Positions 1 to 12,091 of a stretch of DNA of 64,000 bases are shown in pieces; position 1 is the stretch's first letter; each line of letters begins with the position of its first letter. A program made the position numbers and the translations under genes. Under the pieces are notes generated by a model. It was given only the letters and a program-made list of their open reading frames with translations, was not told the origin of the DNA and ran no database searches. The DNA comes from CAUZIZ01 sp965219005 (GTDB lineage Bacteria; Acidobacteriota; UBA6911; RPQK01; JAJDTT01): NCBI GenBank assembly GCA_965219005.1, contig CBDCMS010000004.1, forward strand, positions 806,001 to 870,000, read 5' to 3'.

Positions 1-2204
<2,204 letters not shown>

Positions 2205-2262
2205 GTGAAGTCACATTTTACTATGTTTTGTGTCCCGACCAAAGTGAACCGGTCCGATTGAT

Positions 2263-3720
2263 TCAGCCCAATAGGGGCTTCACTACGGTTCCGTGAACGT
2301 CGGTCAAGCGGTGGTTGCGGCCTTGAAATCTGAAGGTCAGCCTCCGGTGGTCGATTCCCAGGCAATGCAGGATGGTCGCATTCAAGTCGTGCACGTGGAC
2401 TGGATCCTTCACTATGTTATAGCTGAAGTCATCGGTTTCGCCGTAGCTCGAGCCAGCGGACGCTCCTCCCCCAGCCAACCAGACAGTGAAGCAGCGCGGA
2501 TGGTGATCTCGTCCGTAGTTGCCCTTTGTCAACTCGCCCTGGCAATAGGTCGTGCGTCCGAATTCGCCACCCCAGACGATCAGGGTTTCATCGAGTAGTC
2601 CTCGCTGCTCCAGATCGAGAATCAGTGCGGCCGTCGCTTGATCGGTGGCCTGACATTGGCCCCGCAAGTCCCTCGGCAGGTCCTGGTGCTGATCCCAGCC
2701 ACGGTGAAACAATTGAACGAAGCGCACGCCCCTTTCGACGAGTCTCCTGGCCATCAGGCAGTGTGAGGCATAGGTGCCACGCTGACGGGCATCATCCCCG
2801 TACAAGCGAAAGATATGCTCTGGTTCACCTGACGTATCCGTCAACTCGGGGACCGAGGTTTGCATCCGGAAAGCCAACTCGTACTGGGCAATTCGGGTGG
2901 TGATCTCAGGATCCCCGAACTCCGACTGCTTGAGCTCGTTCAGCCGAGCGATATCATCCAGAATGTGCCGCCGTGTGTCCTGGCTCATACCCGGCGGATT
3001 CGAGAGGTACAAGACGGGGTCACCCACGCCGCGAAATCTGACTCCCTGATGCTGCGTCGGTAAGAACCCACTTCCCCACAGTCGCTTGTACAGAGGTTGG
3101 GCGCCCTTCTTCGAGTTCGAGGTCATTACGACGAAGGTGGGGAGGTCTTGGTTCGCCGTCCCCAATCCGTAGGAAAGCCAGGCACCCATGCCCGGCCGTC
3201 CCGCACGCTCGGAGCCGGTGTGCATCATGGTGATCGCAGGATCGTGATTGATTGCTTCGGTATGCATCGATTTAATCAGGCAGAGTCGATCGACGATCTT
3301 GGCCGTGTGAGGCATCAACTCGCTCACCCAGGCTGCACTCTCCCCATGCTGGCGAAACTTGAAGATCGAGGGAACCACCGGAAACTTCTCCTGGGCAGAG
3401 GTCATGGTGGTCAATCGCTGCCCCTGGCGCACCGAGTCGGGAAGTTCGGTGTCGAACATTTCCCGGAGCCGAGGTTTATGGTCGAACAGGTCCATCTGAG
3501 ACGGCCCTCCGGCCTGGCACAGGTAGATCACACGCTTTGCCCGGGGCGCGAAGTGTGGCAGGTCTGCGGCGTGGGGAGCTTGGCCGGGATGCAAGAGGGA
3601 GCCGGCCGGCAGATTCTCGGTTAGCAACGAGGTCAGAGCAGCTGCCCCAATTCCCACTCCGGACTGCTGGAAGAAGTGGCGGCGGGTGAGCAGTTGCTGG
3701 GATTTGTTCAGTGGATGCAT
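2263..3720 (-). CDS. DUF1501 domain-containing protein, Tat-exported
   Basis: 485 residues. The N-terminus carries a twin-arginine leader (TRRHFFQQSG, about 12-21) followed by an Ala/Leu-rich stretch. The DUF1501 hallmark GGPSQMDLFDHKP lies near residue 71, and the C-terminal half has LIVWGGEFGRTTYCQG and GRDHHPRCFTVWLAGGG, typical of this sulfatase/alkaline-phosphatase-like fold family. It lies 29 nt downstream of a PSD1 gene, the standard family pairing, so both are probably translated from one mRNA and act in the periplasm or at the cell surface. The substrate is unknown. A close paralogue lies at 61010-62461. Confidence 0.92.
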   Translation of the reverse strand: MHPLNKSQQLLTRRHFFQQSGVGIGAAALTSLLTENLPAGSLLHPGQAPHAADLPHFAPRAKRVIYLCQAGGPSQMDLFDHKPRLREMFDTELPDSVRQGQRLTTMTSAQEKFPVVPSIFKFRQHGESAAWVSELMPHTAKIVDRLCLIKSMHTEAINHDPAITMMHTGSERAGRPGMGAWLSYGLGTANQDLPTFVVMTSNSKKGAQPLYKRLWGSGFLPTQHQGVRFRGVGDPVLYLSNPPGMSQDTRRHILDDIARLNELKQSEFGDPEITTRIAQYELAFRMQTSVPELTDTSGEPEHIFRLYGDDARQRGTYASHCLMARRLVERGVRFVQLFHRGWDQHQDLPRDLRGQCQATDQATAALILDLEQRGLLDETLIVWGGEFGRTTYCQGELTKGNYGRDHHPRCFTVWLAGGGASAGSSYGETDDFSYNIVKDPVHVHDLNATILHCLGIDHRRLTFRFQGRNHRLTDVHGTVVKPLLG

Positions 3721-3749
3721 CTAAGCGTCACGACTCCATGGATTCTCGG

Positions 3750-6137
3750 TCATTCCTTGGTGATCGTTTCGTCCAGGTTCAACAGTCCGTTCGCCAAAGC
3801 GGCGTACGCCGCAAGCTCGGTGGCTTCGATTTCGGGATCCGGTCCGGAGTGGCCCACCTGGATCAGCTTTCTCGCGGCCTCCTTGTCACTTTCATAGGTC
3901 TTGCGGTGGCGTTGTAAGCCCCTTCGCAGGATCTCGAGCTCCGGTGAGGTCGGCAGTCTCGCGGTAACGAGCTGAAAGCCGAAGGTGAGGCGATCGTCGT
4001 CGCTGTTGCCGCCTTCCCGGATCAAGCGCCCGGCGAGAGCCCGCGCTGCTTCTACGTAGGTCGGGTCGTTCATCAAGGCCAGGGCCTGCAGCGGTGTGTT
4101 GGTCCGTTCCCGGCGAACTGTACAGGTCTCACGGCTGGGAGCATCGAAGACTTCCATGCCGGGAGGATGGATGGTCCGTCGCCAGAACGTATACACACTG
4201 CGTCGATAAAGACTGATACCGCGATCCTGCTGGTAGCCTCCGTTGTAGGCGCTGGTCGCACCCCCAGCGATTTTCTCCCACAAACCCGCAGGTTGATAGG
4301 GTTTCACCGAAGGTCCGCCGATGGCCTCGATCAGGAGCCCACTCAGGGCCAGGGCTTGATCCCGTATCATCTCCGCCGGCAACCGCATCCTGGGGCCGCG
4401 GGCAAGCAACCGGTTCGCGGGGTCTTTCCGGAGCAGGGAAGGTGTGATCTTCGAGGTCTGGCGATAGGTTGCGCTGGTCACGATCATGCGCTGGAACGCC
4501 TTCACGTTCCACTCCAGTTTAATCAGTTGGGTTGCCAGCCAGTCCAGCAGAGCAGGATGCGTGGGGGGTTCTCCCTGCGCCCCGAAATCCTCGGCGGTCC
4601 GGACCAATCCTGCTCCAAAGTGTAATTGCCACAACCGGTTTACCGTCACGCGAGCCGTGAGCGGATGGGATGGGTCGACCAACCACTTGGCGAGGGCCAG
4701 CCGATTCGCGGGAAGTCCCGGAGGCAAAGGGGGCATGATTGTCGGAACACCCGGCGTGACCTTTTCACCGGGATTATCATATTGACCGCGTCCCAGGACG
4801 AATGTCTCCCGAACCTCGTCATCCCGCATGATCATCGTCTCGGGGACTTGTCCGATCAGCCGTTGCTTCTTTTTTTCGAATGCGACGTAGGTGGCCGATT
4901 TCTCATCGAGATCCTTGAGCGCCTGATCGATTTGTTCCAATCTGCGTTGCACACCGCGCCTCGCTACCTTGATGGTGGGCGCTGCTGACCGCCTGTAGGT
5001 GCCCGGTTCGGAAAGGTTGTTGAAAAAGGCATAGAGGCGATAGAACTCCCTCTGGGAGATAGGGTCGTACTTGTGGTCGTGACAGCGTGCGCAAGCGACC
5101 GTCAGGCCTAGCCAGGTGGTAGCGACGGTGTCGACGCGATCGGCGGTGTATTCGACCTGGAATTCATCGGCGATGGACCCACCCTCTCCGTTGACACGGT
5201 TGTTTCGAAGGAAGCCGGTTGCCAGCTGTTGATCGGGTCGCGCCTCGGGGATCAGGTCTCCGGCCAACTGTTCGATCGTAAACTGGTCGAAGGGCATGTT
5301 GTTGTTGAGGGCGTCGATGAGCCAATCGCGCCAGCGCCACATGATCCGGGGCTCGTCGTCCTGATATCCATCGGTGTCCGCGTAGCGGGCGAGATCCAGC
5401 CAGACAACGGCCATTCGTTCTCCATATCTGGGGGATGCGAGCAGCCGGTCGACGACCCTTTCATAGGCGTCAGGAGATTTGTCGGACAAGAAGGCGTCCA
5501 ACTCTTCCAAGCTGGGTGGCAGCCCGGTCAGATCCAGGGTCACGCGACGAAGGATGCGGCTCTTTTCCGCAGCTGGTGAGGGAGCCAGGCCTTGCTCTTC
5601 GAGCCTTCCCAGAACAAAGTAGTCCATTCCCTGTCTTGTCCATGACGAGTCGCTCACCTGGGGCGGAGCCGGCCGCTGCGGCGGAACAAACGACCAATGC
5701 TGCTGCCAAACAGCACCCTGTTTGATCCAGCGGCGAATCAGGTCGATCTGCTCACTGCTCAACTCTTTGTGAGAGTATTTCGGGGGCATGCGGCGGGTCA
5801 GATCCTGGTGCGTGATTCGTTGATAGATCAGGCTTCCCTCCGGATCTCCGGGTACGATGGGAACACCGGAGGTTTGCGACTGGAAAAGAGTGTCGCGGAG
5901 GTCGAGTCGGAGTCCGGCCACGCGAGTTTTCGCGTCCGGCCCATGACACTGGAAACAGGCATCGGAGAGCACAGGACGAATCTGACGCTGGAAGTCTACC
6001 TTGGGATCTTCGGAAGCCGATGTGCCAAACAGCAGTGACAAGGAAAAGGCAGGCAGCAGAAAGCAGGTGATAAGCCTCGGCACGGATGCGCCAGGCCATG
6101 CCGAACGAAACCAGACTCTGGTGGAACGGTTCCTCAT
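3750..6137 (-). CDS. PSD1 domain protein (cytochrome c-like + DUF1549 + DUF1553)
   Basis: About 795 residues. The signal segment (about 21-40) is followed by CFQCHGPDAKTR (haem motif at about 61-65). DUF1549 contains VVWLDLARYADTDGYQDD and VACARCHDHKYDPISQ, which carries a second CxxCH. DUF1553 contains NRLWQLHFGAGLVRTAEDFG, FDAPSRETCTVRRERTNTPLQALALMND and ends NLDETI. I chose the ATG at 6137; a longer GTG start at 6179 would add 14 residues that do not look like a signal peptide. The gene sits between a C45 hydrolase (100 nt upstream) and DUF1501 (29 nt downstream) in one transcription direction. Predicted to be periplasmic; the reaction is unknown. Confidence 0.93.
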   Translation of the reverse strand: MRNRSTRVWFRSAWPGASVPRLITCFLLPAFSLSLLFGTSASEDPKVDFQRQIRPVLSDACFQCHGPDAKTRVAGLRLDLRDTLFQSQTSGVPIVPGDPEGSLIYQRITHQDLTRRMPPKYSHKELSSEQIDLIRRWIKQGAVWQQHWSFVPPQRPAPPQVSDSSWTRQGMDYFVLGRLEEQGLAPSPAAEKSRILRRVTLDLTGLPPSLEELDAFLSDKSPDAYERVVDRLLASPRYGERMAVVWLDLARYADTDGYQDDEPRIMWRWRDWLIDALNNNMPFDQFTIEQLAGDLIPEARPDQQLATGFLRNNRVNGEGGSIADEFQVEYTADRVDTVATTWLGLTVACARCHDHKYDPISQREFYRLYAFFNNLSEPGTYRRSAAPTIKVARRGVQRRLEQIDQALKDLDEKSATYVAFEKKKQRLIGQVPETMIMRDDEVRETFVLGRGQYDNPGEKVTPGVPTIMPPLPPGLPANRLALAKWLVDPSHPLTARVTVNRLWQLHFGAGLVRTAEDFGAQGEPPTHPALLDWLATQLIKLEWNVKAFQRMIVTSATYRQTSKITPSLLRKDPANRLLARGPRMRLPAEMIRDQALALSGLLIEAIGGPSVKPYQPAGLWEKIAGGATSAYNGGYQQDRGISLYRRSVYTFWRRTIHPPGMEVFDAPSRETCTVRRERTNTPLQALALMNDPTYVEAARALAGRLIREGGNSDDDRLTFGFQLVTARLPTSPELEILRRGLQRHRKTYESDKEAARKLIQVGHSGPDPEIEATELAAYAALANGLLNLDETITKE

Positions 6138-6237
6138 GAGGGTATGACCCTCTATTCTAGTTCTCCTATGGGCGGGCACACAACTTCGTGCCTACCCTTA
6201 GCCGTTGGGTTTCGACAGCCTTGACCCTGATCCAGCT

Positions 6238-7305
6238 TCATCTTGCTGGGCTCAGCACTTGATTAAGGTGATAGGTTTCGAAGGGATGGCAGCATGGATT
6301 GCCTCGGCTGAGCCGCAGGAGCCGCTGGTCCGGCTCAATGATCACCGAGAAGACAGTTTTCCAGAACCCATGGACTGGGTCGTCATTGGTGTGTCGGCAG
6401 ATAGACCGGGGATGCTCCTGGTGGTCGGTTAGAATCTGCTCCAGGGAGTCCTGTGCCTGGGTCTGGCGCAGAAGTTCTTCTGCCCTGGCCTTGCGAGGCC
6501 GGGATTGGATCAATTCCGGAAACTTCTGATTGTTGTGTTCCAGTTCTGGGTGCAAGCAGTGATTGGTGTGAACCAGGAATCCCCGATCCTCATCCCGGAG
6601 CACGTGTACATCGTCTATCGTCACCTCCAAGTCGGCGGGACCTTGAGGGGTAGCCAGGAGAATGTTGGCGGGGATGGCTCTCGGGGCTCGGGAAACCGCC
6701 TGCACCGCTTCTTTGAGGGTAGTGGATTCAAGGATGGCCCTCACGGTGGAGTAGTGGGGAACGCCAAGGACACGGCTCGGAGCAGGCAGGGTGTTCAGGC
6801 AGACACCGATTCCGAGCTCGTTGAACCCAATGTAGCCGATGAGTCCAGCCTGGGTGACATTCAGGTGGGACGGCTTTCCCACCGGTCGCCGGATCAGCAC
6901 CAGGGTGAAGGGGTTCAAATCTGGATCGTTATCCCAGTTCTGGGCCACGATTGAACCCTTTCCGCCTGTGAGCTCGGCAGCAACGGAGAAGGCGGTACAG
7001 GCGGAGTCCGAAGCACCGAACTGATTCCGGATCTGAAGCAGAATCAGATCCAGCACAGCAACGCCCGATCCCTCGGCCATCCCCTGGATCTCTTCCATCT
7101 GAGCCGGGTTGTAGGCCGCGATGAAGGGGAGCGTCTGCTGGCAGCGATTCACTGCCTCTGCCTTGCTGACCGTAGCGGTTCGGTTGACCTGCTCGAGTGC
7201 GATCTCTACGAAGCCCCGGATCTCCTGACGGGCCGATTCGCCCAGTTGGCGACCCATTTCCAGAGGGGTACCTGTCACCTCCAGCTCCCGATAACGCCTT
7301 TCCAT
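6238..7305 (-). CDS. C45 family autoproteolytic acyltransferase/hydrolase
   Basis: 355 residues. It matches the acyl-CoA:6-aminopenicillanic acid acyltransferase-like (peptidase C45) family of Ntn hydrolases. The likely autoproteolysis site and nucleophile is Cys103 in DSACTAFSV. GSIVAQNWDND follows and is the family's conserved N-W-D segment after the nucleophile, and FLVHTNHCLHPEL is a typical later motif. The family cleaves or transfers acyl groups on amides; bacterial members mostly lack a known substrate. No signal peptide is visible, so it is probably cytoplasmic. The ATG at 7305 has a good ribosome site (GGAGG, 8 nt). It sits between an enolase-superfamily dehydratase and a PSD1 gene, suggesting amide or acyl processing of the same substrate; that is inference. 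Confidence 0.85.
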   Translation of the reverse strand: MERRYRELEVTGTPLEMGRQLGESARQEIRGFVEIALEQVNRTATVSKAEAVNRCQQTLPFIAAYNPAQMEEIQGMAEGSGVAVLDLILLQIRNQFGASDSACTAFSVAAELTGGKGSIVAQNWDNDPDLNPFTLVLIRRPVGKPSHLNVTQAGLIGYIGFNELGIGVCLNTLPAPSRVLGVPHYSTVRAILESTTLKEAVQAVSRAPRAIPANILLATPQGPADLEVTIDDVHVLRDEDRGFLVHTNHCLHPELEHNNQKFPELIQSRPRKARAEELLRQTQAQDSLEQILTDHQEHPRSICRHTNDDPVHGFWKTVFSVIIEPDQRLLRLSRGNPCCHPFETYHLNQVLSPAR

Positions 7306-7350
7306 CTTGAGATCCTCCGACCGAGGTCGTGGCCAAAGCCACTTTGATGG

Positions 7351-8550
7351 CTACCAGTCGACGACCGAGCCGTCGTCCGGGTCGTACCTTGGCAGATACT
7401 CGCGCGGCTCGCCGACCTGCGCCATCAACTTTTCCTCGTCAATGGTAATTCCAAGACCGGGGGCAGTAGGCAGCGGTCGGTGGCCGTCCTTGACCGGGGG
7501 TAGCGGCTTGGCCAACAGCTCATGCTCGCGGTCGCCGCCCTCCTGGATGAGAAAGTTGGGTATGCAGCCGGCGATCTGCAAGCTGGCGGCCAGCGAAACC
7601 GGGCCGTTGGGATTATGAGGCGCCAGCGGCGAATAATAGGCTTCAGCCATGCCGGCGATGAGTCTGAGCTCGGTGATTCCGCCCGCGTAGCAGACGTCCG
7701 GCTGTAGGATCTGGGCGGCTCGCTTTTCCAGGATCTCGCGGAATCCCCACTTGGTGAAGATACGCTCGCCGGTGGCCAGCGGGATGTGTGTCTTGGCGGC
7801 GATTTCGGCCATGACGTCAACGTTGAGCGCCTGCACAACCTCTTCATAGAACCAGGGATTGTAGGGTTCCAGCGCCTTGACCAGCAGCATGGCGGTGGGC
7901 GGCTGAACGGCCCCGTGGAAGTCGATGCCGATGTCGACACCGTCGCCGTACTTCTCTCGGAGTGCCTTGAAGTTCTCGACTACCGCATCGACTTGCCTCT
8001 GACCTTCGAGGTACTTGATTGGTTGGCGGCCTTTGGTACGAGGGCCGACCTTCATGGCGCTGACGCCGGTCTTCTCGCTGACCTCGCCATAAACGCGTAC
8101 CCGATCGCGGGTGGGGCCGCCCAGAAGCTTGTATACGGGGACGCCGTAGACCTTGCCCTTGATGTCCCAGAGCGCCTGATCGATGCCGCTCGATATGGCG
8201 GTCTTGATCGGGCCGCCGCGGTAGAAGGCGCCGCGATGGATGGCCTGCCAGTGGTGCACGACCCGGCAGGGATCCTGGCCGACCAGATAATCTCCAACCT
8301 CCAGAGCTCCGGCTGCGCAGGCCTTGGCGTCGTCCTTGAGCATCTCGCCCCAACCGACGATGCCAGCGTCGGTCGAGATCTTGACGAAGACCCAGGAGTT
8401 CGTCAGGACAAAGGTCTCGATCTGGGTCACCTTGATCTTGTCGTTCGGGCCGATGGCGGCGGCGTTGGTGGGTCCAGTGGTGAAGAGGGCGTCGAGACCG
8501 TAGAGGCCACCGGCGCCGGCAATAGTCCTGAGCCAGGATCGACGATTCAT
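7351..8550 (-). CDS. Mandelate racemase/enolase superfamily protein, galactonate dehydratase-like
   Basis: 399 residues from ATG 8550, which has GGAG 5 nt upstream; longer readings into the preceding gene are unlikely. An RRSWLRTIAG leader suggests Tat export, unusual for this enzyme class. Residues expected of a D-galactonate dehydratase-type site are present: Asp210 and His212 (IDFHGA), Glu236 (WFYEE), Glu262 (TGERI) and His312 (PHNPNGP). The family dehydrates acid sugars by abstracting the proton alpha to the carboxylate, with Mg2+ held by the three acids. The gene starts 20 nt after the sialidase-like gene, so they are almost certainly co-transcribed. The precise substrate is not determined. 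Confidence 0.88.
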   Translation of the reverse strand: MNRRSWLRTIAGAGGLYGLDALFTTGPTNAAAIGPNDKIKVTQIETFVLTNSWVFVKISTDAGIVGWGEMLKDDAKACAAGALEVGDYLVGQDPCRVVHHWQAIHRGAFYRGGPIKTAISSGIDQALWDIKGKVYGVPVYKLLGGPTRDRVRVYGEVSEKTGVSAMKVGPRTKGRQPIKYLEGQRQVDAVVENFKALREKYGDGVDIGIDFHGAVQPPTAMLLVKALEPYNPWFYEEVVQALNVDVMAEIAAKTHIPLATGERIFTKWGFREILEKRAAQILQPDVCYAGGITELRLIAGMAEAYYSPLAPHNPNGPVSLAASLQIAGCIPNFLIQEGGDREHELLAKPLPPVKDGHRPLPTAPGLGITIDEEKLMAQVGEPREYLPRYDPDDGSVVDW

Positions 8551-8570
8551 GGGTCTCCAATTCTGTTGGT

Positions 8571-9692
8571 TTACCGGGGCTTTACTTCGACCCTCCAGAG
8601 TTCGAGGCACTCGCCGGATTGGTAGAGAATCACGTTGGGCTCGACCTCGAAGATCGTCGGATAAGCCATCCTCCGAGAATAGTCGGCAATAGTGGTCGCG
8701 ACCCATCCTTTGCCGCTGCCATCCGCATTTATCGCCAGTTGGCAGCGCCTTCTCTGATCCTCTTGAGTCCAGTGTTCCTGTTTCCCTCCGCTGCGCTGCA
8801 CCAACTGGCCATAGGCTACGGCCAATCGTCCATCCTGAAGCCGCAGCAGATGGGGATCCACCCCCGGCCCCAGGCCCATGTCGGTGGGCGGGCTCCAGGT
8901 CTTGCCTCCGTCGTCGCTCCAGCTGGCCACCATGGGGGTGTAGTGGCCGGTGCGCATCACGGCCAGCATCCGGCCGTCATCCAATGGGAGCAGGGCCCAC
9001 TCATTGAATCCCTCCGTATCGTCCACGACGCCGGCCTGCGGAGCGGCAACCGTCGAAAAATATCGCCAGGTGTCCCCCTGATCGCTGGAGCGCACCAGGA
9101 ATGACCTCATCTTCATCGGGGTCTCCATCTTGCTTCGAGAGTCGGTCGTCGGGGCCTTGTCTTCCTCGAAGCTGCCAATCATGCAGGCCAGCAGCGTCCC
9201 ATCCGGCATTTCTCGAAGCCCCCGATGGAAGAAGATGGTCGAACTCTGCTGGTCTTTGACTTCGGAGAAGGTATCCACCGGTACGGACCCCGCCTCCGGA
9301 ATGATCGGAACGGTTTCCTTCTTTTCGATTGTCTTTATCCCGTCCCGAGAGCGCCACATTCTCCCGAGGCAACGGCCCGCGGCGCCACAAGTGACGTTCC
9401 AGTAGAAGCCTAGGAACAATCCTTTTCTCCAGAACAGCGAGGTCAGCTTCTCGGCGTGCAAAAAGGAGCCAAAAGCGGGATCGGACTCCTCTACCGGCCA
9501 AAAGAACTTACCTCCGTCGTTGCTTTTCAGGGCACCGTAGACATAGAGGGTTCCGTCGGGCGCCTGGACCGCTCTAGGATGACGACATCGGGCTGCCGTC
9601 ACCTTCACGTCCAGCTCTGCTGTTGCCTGAGCCATGACTGAGTTCATGACGATGAACGCGAGGAAAGGAAATCGTTTCCGGACAGGAATCAT
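8571..9692 (-). CDS. Sialidase/BNR-repeat family exported protein
   Basis: 373 residues with a signal peptide (about 1-26, ending near VMAQATA). Asp-box motifs are visible as SSDQGDTW and SWSDDGGKTW, placing it in the six-bladed sialidase superfamily. Members hydrolyse terminal sialic acids or act on other glycans, but BNR repeats alone do not fix the activity. ATG 9692 has GGGAGG 8 nt upstream. It is the first gene of the minus-strand run of six, directly before the dehydratase, consistent with a glycan-degrading first step. Whether the catalytic Tyr/Glu pair is intact I cannot confirm. Confidence 0.8.
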   Translation of the reverse strand: MIPVRKRFPFLAFIVMNSVMAQATAELDVKVTAARCRHPRAVQAPDGTLYVYGALKSNDGGKFFWPVEESDPAFGSFLHAEKLTSLFWRKGLFLGFYWNVTCGAAGRCLGRMWRSRDGIKTIEKKETVPIIPEAGSVPVDTFSEVKDQQSSTIFFHRGLREMPDGTLLACMIGSFEEDKAPTTDSRSKMETPMKMRSFLVRSSDQGDTWRYFSTVAAPQAGVVDDTEGFNEWALLPLDDGRMLAVMRTGHYTPMVASWSDDGGKTWSPPTDMGLGPGVDPHLLRLQDGRLAVAYGQLVQRSGGKQEHWTQEDQRRRCQLAINADGSGKGWVATTIADYSRRMAYPTIFEVEPNVILYQSGECLELWRVEVKPR

Positions 9693-9756
9693 TGCAGGGA
9701 CCTCCCGCTTGCTGCTTCGACATATCGATCGTGTCGACGATCCGACAATTCAACCG

Positions 9757-9954
9757 CTAGCCACGATCGGAGCCGAGAAACTCAGGAAAGATCGGCTGCG
9801 TGTGTTCGACCTTGATCAGGAACCTACGCGTGTTGAGGCGGATTTTGTGATCTGGCCAGCGGACCTTGACTACCCGTCCATGGCACGAAGTCACGATCCC
9901 TACCAGGTCGGACCCTGGAAGGGTCACCCTCGAGCCCTTATGAATCTTCTCCAC
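9757..9954 (-). CDS. Small hypothetical protein, SH3-like
   Basis: 65 residues from GTG 9954, with a G-rich stretch about 3 nt upstream. The core KGSRVTLPGSDLVGIV...GRVVKVRWPDHKIRLN reads like a small SH3-like beta-barrel of the kind seen in short KOW-type or variable-loop proteins, alternating charged and hydrophobic residues. No signal peptide. It stands alone upstream of the sialidase-like operon, on the same strand. The alternation makes coding more likely than chance, but I do not recognise the family. Confidence 0.5.
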   Translation of the reverse strand: MEKIHKGSRVTLPGSDLVGIVTSCHGRVVKVRWPDHKIRLNTRRFLIKVEHTQPIFPEFLGSDRG

Positions 9955-10669
9955 CGGCCCCCCAGTCGAGCGACGAGTCCCATAGCATCAGCTACCATCT
10001 TAGCAGTTTGGTCCGACAAGCTTCTTGTTTCCATGTACTTACCGGTTTTTGAACTATTCCGCAAATGGGCTCGCGGGAACCTACTCGAACTAGAATGACT
10101 AGTGGCCGGCGTTCCCCTGGCCGAGGTGAACCAGGGTCTCCTGCCCCTGTTGTACCTTCGCAGGCAATCAGGATACGGTCATCAATTGGTATGCCTCCAC
10201 ATTCCAGTTTGAGTCACTCGACTCTGACCCTTCGACATTCGCCTGTTCGATATTCTGCGGTTTGTGATTCGGCAGTTGCAGCCTCCAGAGGAGGAAGAAG
10301 GCTGAATATGAAATGACGAACCGCAGAACACCGAACAAGCGAACTCCGAAGTGAACGCAAGACCTATCAAGTTTCAGCTCAGTGGGGCCCCCAGTGGTGC
10401 TGGCCACATTCGAGAAAGAAACTTCAGTCGGGATAGGGGAGATTCTGCTGTTGTCCAGCTCTCTCCTCGGAACTTGGGTTCCTATTGCCGAACGGTCAAG
10501 TCGTTCGCGGCTCTGCCGGATTTGGCTTCGCAATGCTGGCAGTCTATTCGTACACGGCAACACCTCTTTCCGAACACTGTTCACTGCTCACTGCACTACT
10601 GCTCACTATTCAAGTTTCAGCTTAGTCCCATCCCCTCGCTTGCGCTTCAGGCTCCTATGGTTTTCGCAT
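9955..10669. other. Intergenic region without a convincing gene
   Basis: Several short open frames occur on both strands but none has protein-like composition. The right half is occupied by a copy of the dispersed intergenic repeat described at 10367-10630. I see no clear promoter or factor-independent terminator. Confidence 0.6.
10367..10630 (+). repeat. Dispersed intergenic repeat, copy 1
   Basis: It begins and ends with the same 13-base text CAAGTTTCAGCTY, and contains GAAAGAAACTTCAGTCG, CTGTTGTCCAGCTCTCTCC, TCGGAACTTGGG and AAGTCGTTCGCGGCTCTG. The same blocks in the same order recur at 58505-58890, in part at 25950-26045, and the first half recurs on the opposite strand at 16965-17065. 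It is AT-neutral, non-coding and always intergenic here. Confidence 0.8.
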
Positions 10670-11923
10670 TCATCGAGAGCCTGGACCTGTCACCGTCCTC
10701 TGCAACTCGGCCTGCCGGAGCACCCAGGCCCGGATAGTCTGGTAGCCCGCATCGTCGGGCTGGTAGCGTCGGCCTCCTTGATGTCCTTCCTCCTGGGGGG
10801 TCTGCAGGTCCAGTGGTTTACGCAGGAACCTGCTTTCCTCCACCTCGTCCAGATTCACCCTCTCCTGCATCTTTCGATAGTTGGCCAGAAGCTCCGCCGG
10901 GGCGATGTAGCCGATGGCGTCAGGAGGGTTCAGATACAGGGTTGGCACCCGGCCCGGGACCCCATGACAAGAGATGCAGGCTCTCCCATCGCGCTTGCTG
11001 AGCCGCGTCATTTCGGCGAACACCTGGTCCCGGAAATCGAGTATGTCCTGGATGAATACCGGCGAAGTCTCCACTCGCGGACCCTGTTGGAGATCGTCGC
11101 CGAGCAGGGAATCAATCAGCTTCTGAAGTTCTTCTCCGTACACCTCGTCGTCGCTGTTGAGGATGTTCTGGATCTGCTTGCGCAGTTCGGGCACTGTTTC
11201 TTCTTCCACGTAGTCCGCGAGTGTAGACCGGATGTCTGGGTTGCGTCGCAGTGTGGTCTTGTTGGCGAGCCTGATAACGGTCTTTCGATCCTTCTCCCGG
11301 GTCCGTGGAGAGAACCAGCCAAGAAACATCTGGACGACTTGGTGCTTGGTCTGGGTCAGAGGGTCCACCACCTTGATTCCCTGTTCGTTCTCGGTCAGGA
11401 GGGAGCCTCGGGCCTGGTCCGGAACTGCTGCCAGGTAGTCGAGACCGAAAATATAAAGCCGTTCGGCCTCGGGTTGGGCACCCAGCATCCGGATGGTGAG
11501 GAGGTTCTTCCCTTCCTGGAATTGATGGACGCCCAGAGAAACGGGGCCGGTAGGTGTCTGGTCGGGTCGGTACCCCTCCATCTGCTCCACGATCGTTTTC
11601 CCATTGAGGGAGAGCGATACATCACCCACATCTCGGTCATATAGGAAGGCTGCCACCAGTTCGTGAGGACCCGCCTTCTCAACCGGAATCGCGAAGGTAA
11701 GGGTCGCTCCCGGAAGTCCTTCTCTCCACCAGAGGATGGTGTTCTTGCTGGTGAGGCCGTTGGGGACTATCTGCTCGGTGGTTCTTCCGGCCGTTAGCTC
11801 AACCAGCTCCAGGTCTTCCGCTTCGGTGGCTCCCTCGAGGGCTTGTTCCTGGTTCAGGTCTCTTTCCTGAAACCCAAGCATCCACTCGGTTGAGGGAAGC
11901 CAGAATCGGGGAAGCTCGTCCAC
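10670..11923 (-). CDS. C-terminal portion of a split cytochrome c-containing protein (continues the 12092-15478 frame)
   Basis: GTG 11923 is the first canonical start in this frame, but the frame is open and protein-like all the way up to a TAA at 12092-12094, which ends the upstream gene in the same frame. The text before GTG (for example ELRETLLGQILGENSTLQRK) looks as coding as the rest and lacks any ATG, GTG or TTG. A beta-sandwich-like carbohydrate-binding region is suggested at about 55-165, and a c-type haem motif CISCHG lies near residue 314 of this part. The simplest reading is one ancestral protein of about 1,600 residues broken by a stop codon or a sequence error. No independent ribosome site is evident. 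Confidence 0.7.
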   Translation of the reverse strand: MDELPRFWLPSTEWMLGFQERDLNQEQALEGATEAEDLELVELTAGRTTEQIVPNGLTSKNTILWWREGLPGATLTFAIPVEKAGPHELVAAFLYDRDVGDVSLSLNGKTIVEQMEGYRPDQTPTGPVSLGVHQFQEGKNLLTIRMLGAQPEAERLYIFGLDYLAAVPDQARGSLLTENEQGIKVVDPLTQTKHQVVQMFLGWFSPRTREKDRKTVIRLANKTTLRRNPDIRSTLADYVEEETVPELRKQIQNILNSDDEVYGEELQKLIDSLLGDDLQQGPRVETSPVFIQDILDFRDQVFAEMTRLSKRDGRACISCHGVPGRVPTLYLNPPDAIGYIAPAELLANYRKMQERVNLDEVEESRFLRKPLDLQTPQEEGHQGGRRYQPDDAGYQTIRAWVLRQAELQRTVTGPGSR

Positions 11924-12091
11924 GAAATCAAAGACCAGCTTGCGCTGGAGCGTGGAGTTTTCTCCTAGGATCTGTCCCAGGAGCGTCTCCCTCAGCTCGT
12001 CCGTGGTTTCTGTGTACTCCGGCTCTTGGCTCAGGATAGGGCGGAAAAGGACGCTGCCCTTGGATGAGGGCCCCTGGCTGGTGGCTCTGAT

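Noticed and set aside
6138..6152. Small palindrome GAGGGTATGACCCTC before the PSD1 start
   Set aside because: A 6-bp stem is expected by chance in a 64-kb window; no other support for an operator.
10168..10584. 138-codon minus-strand open frame
   Set aside because: Overlaps the dispersed repeat and has no protein-like pattern.
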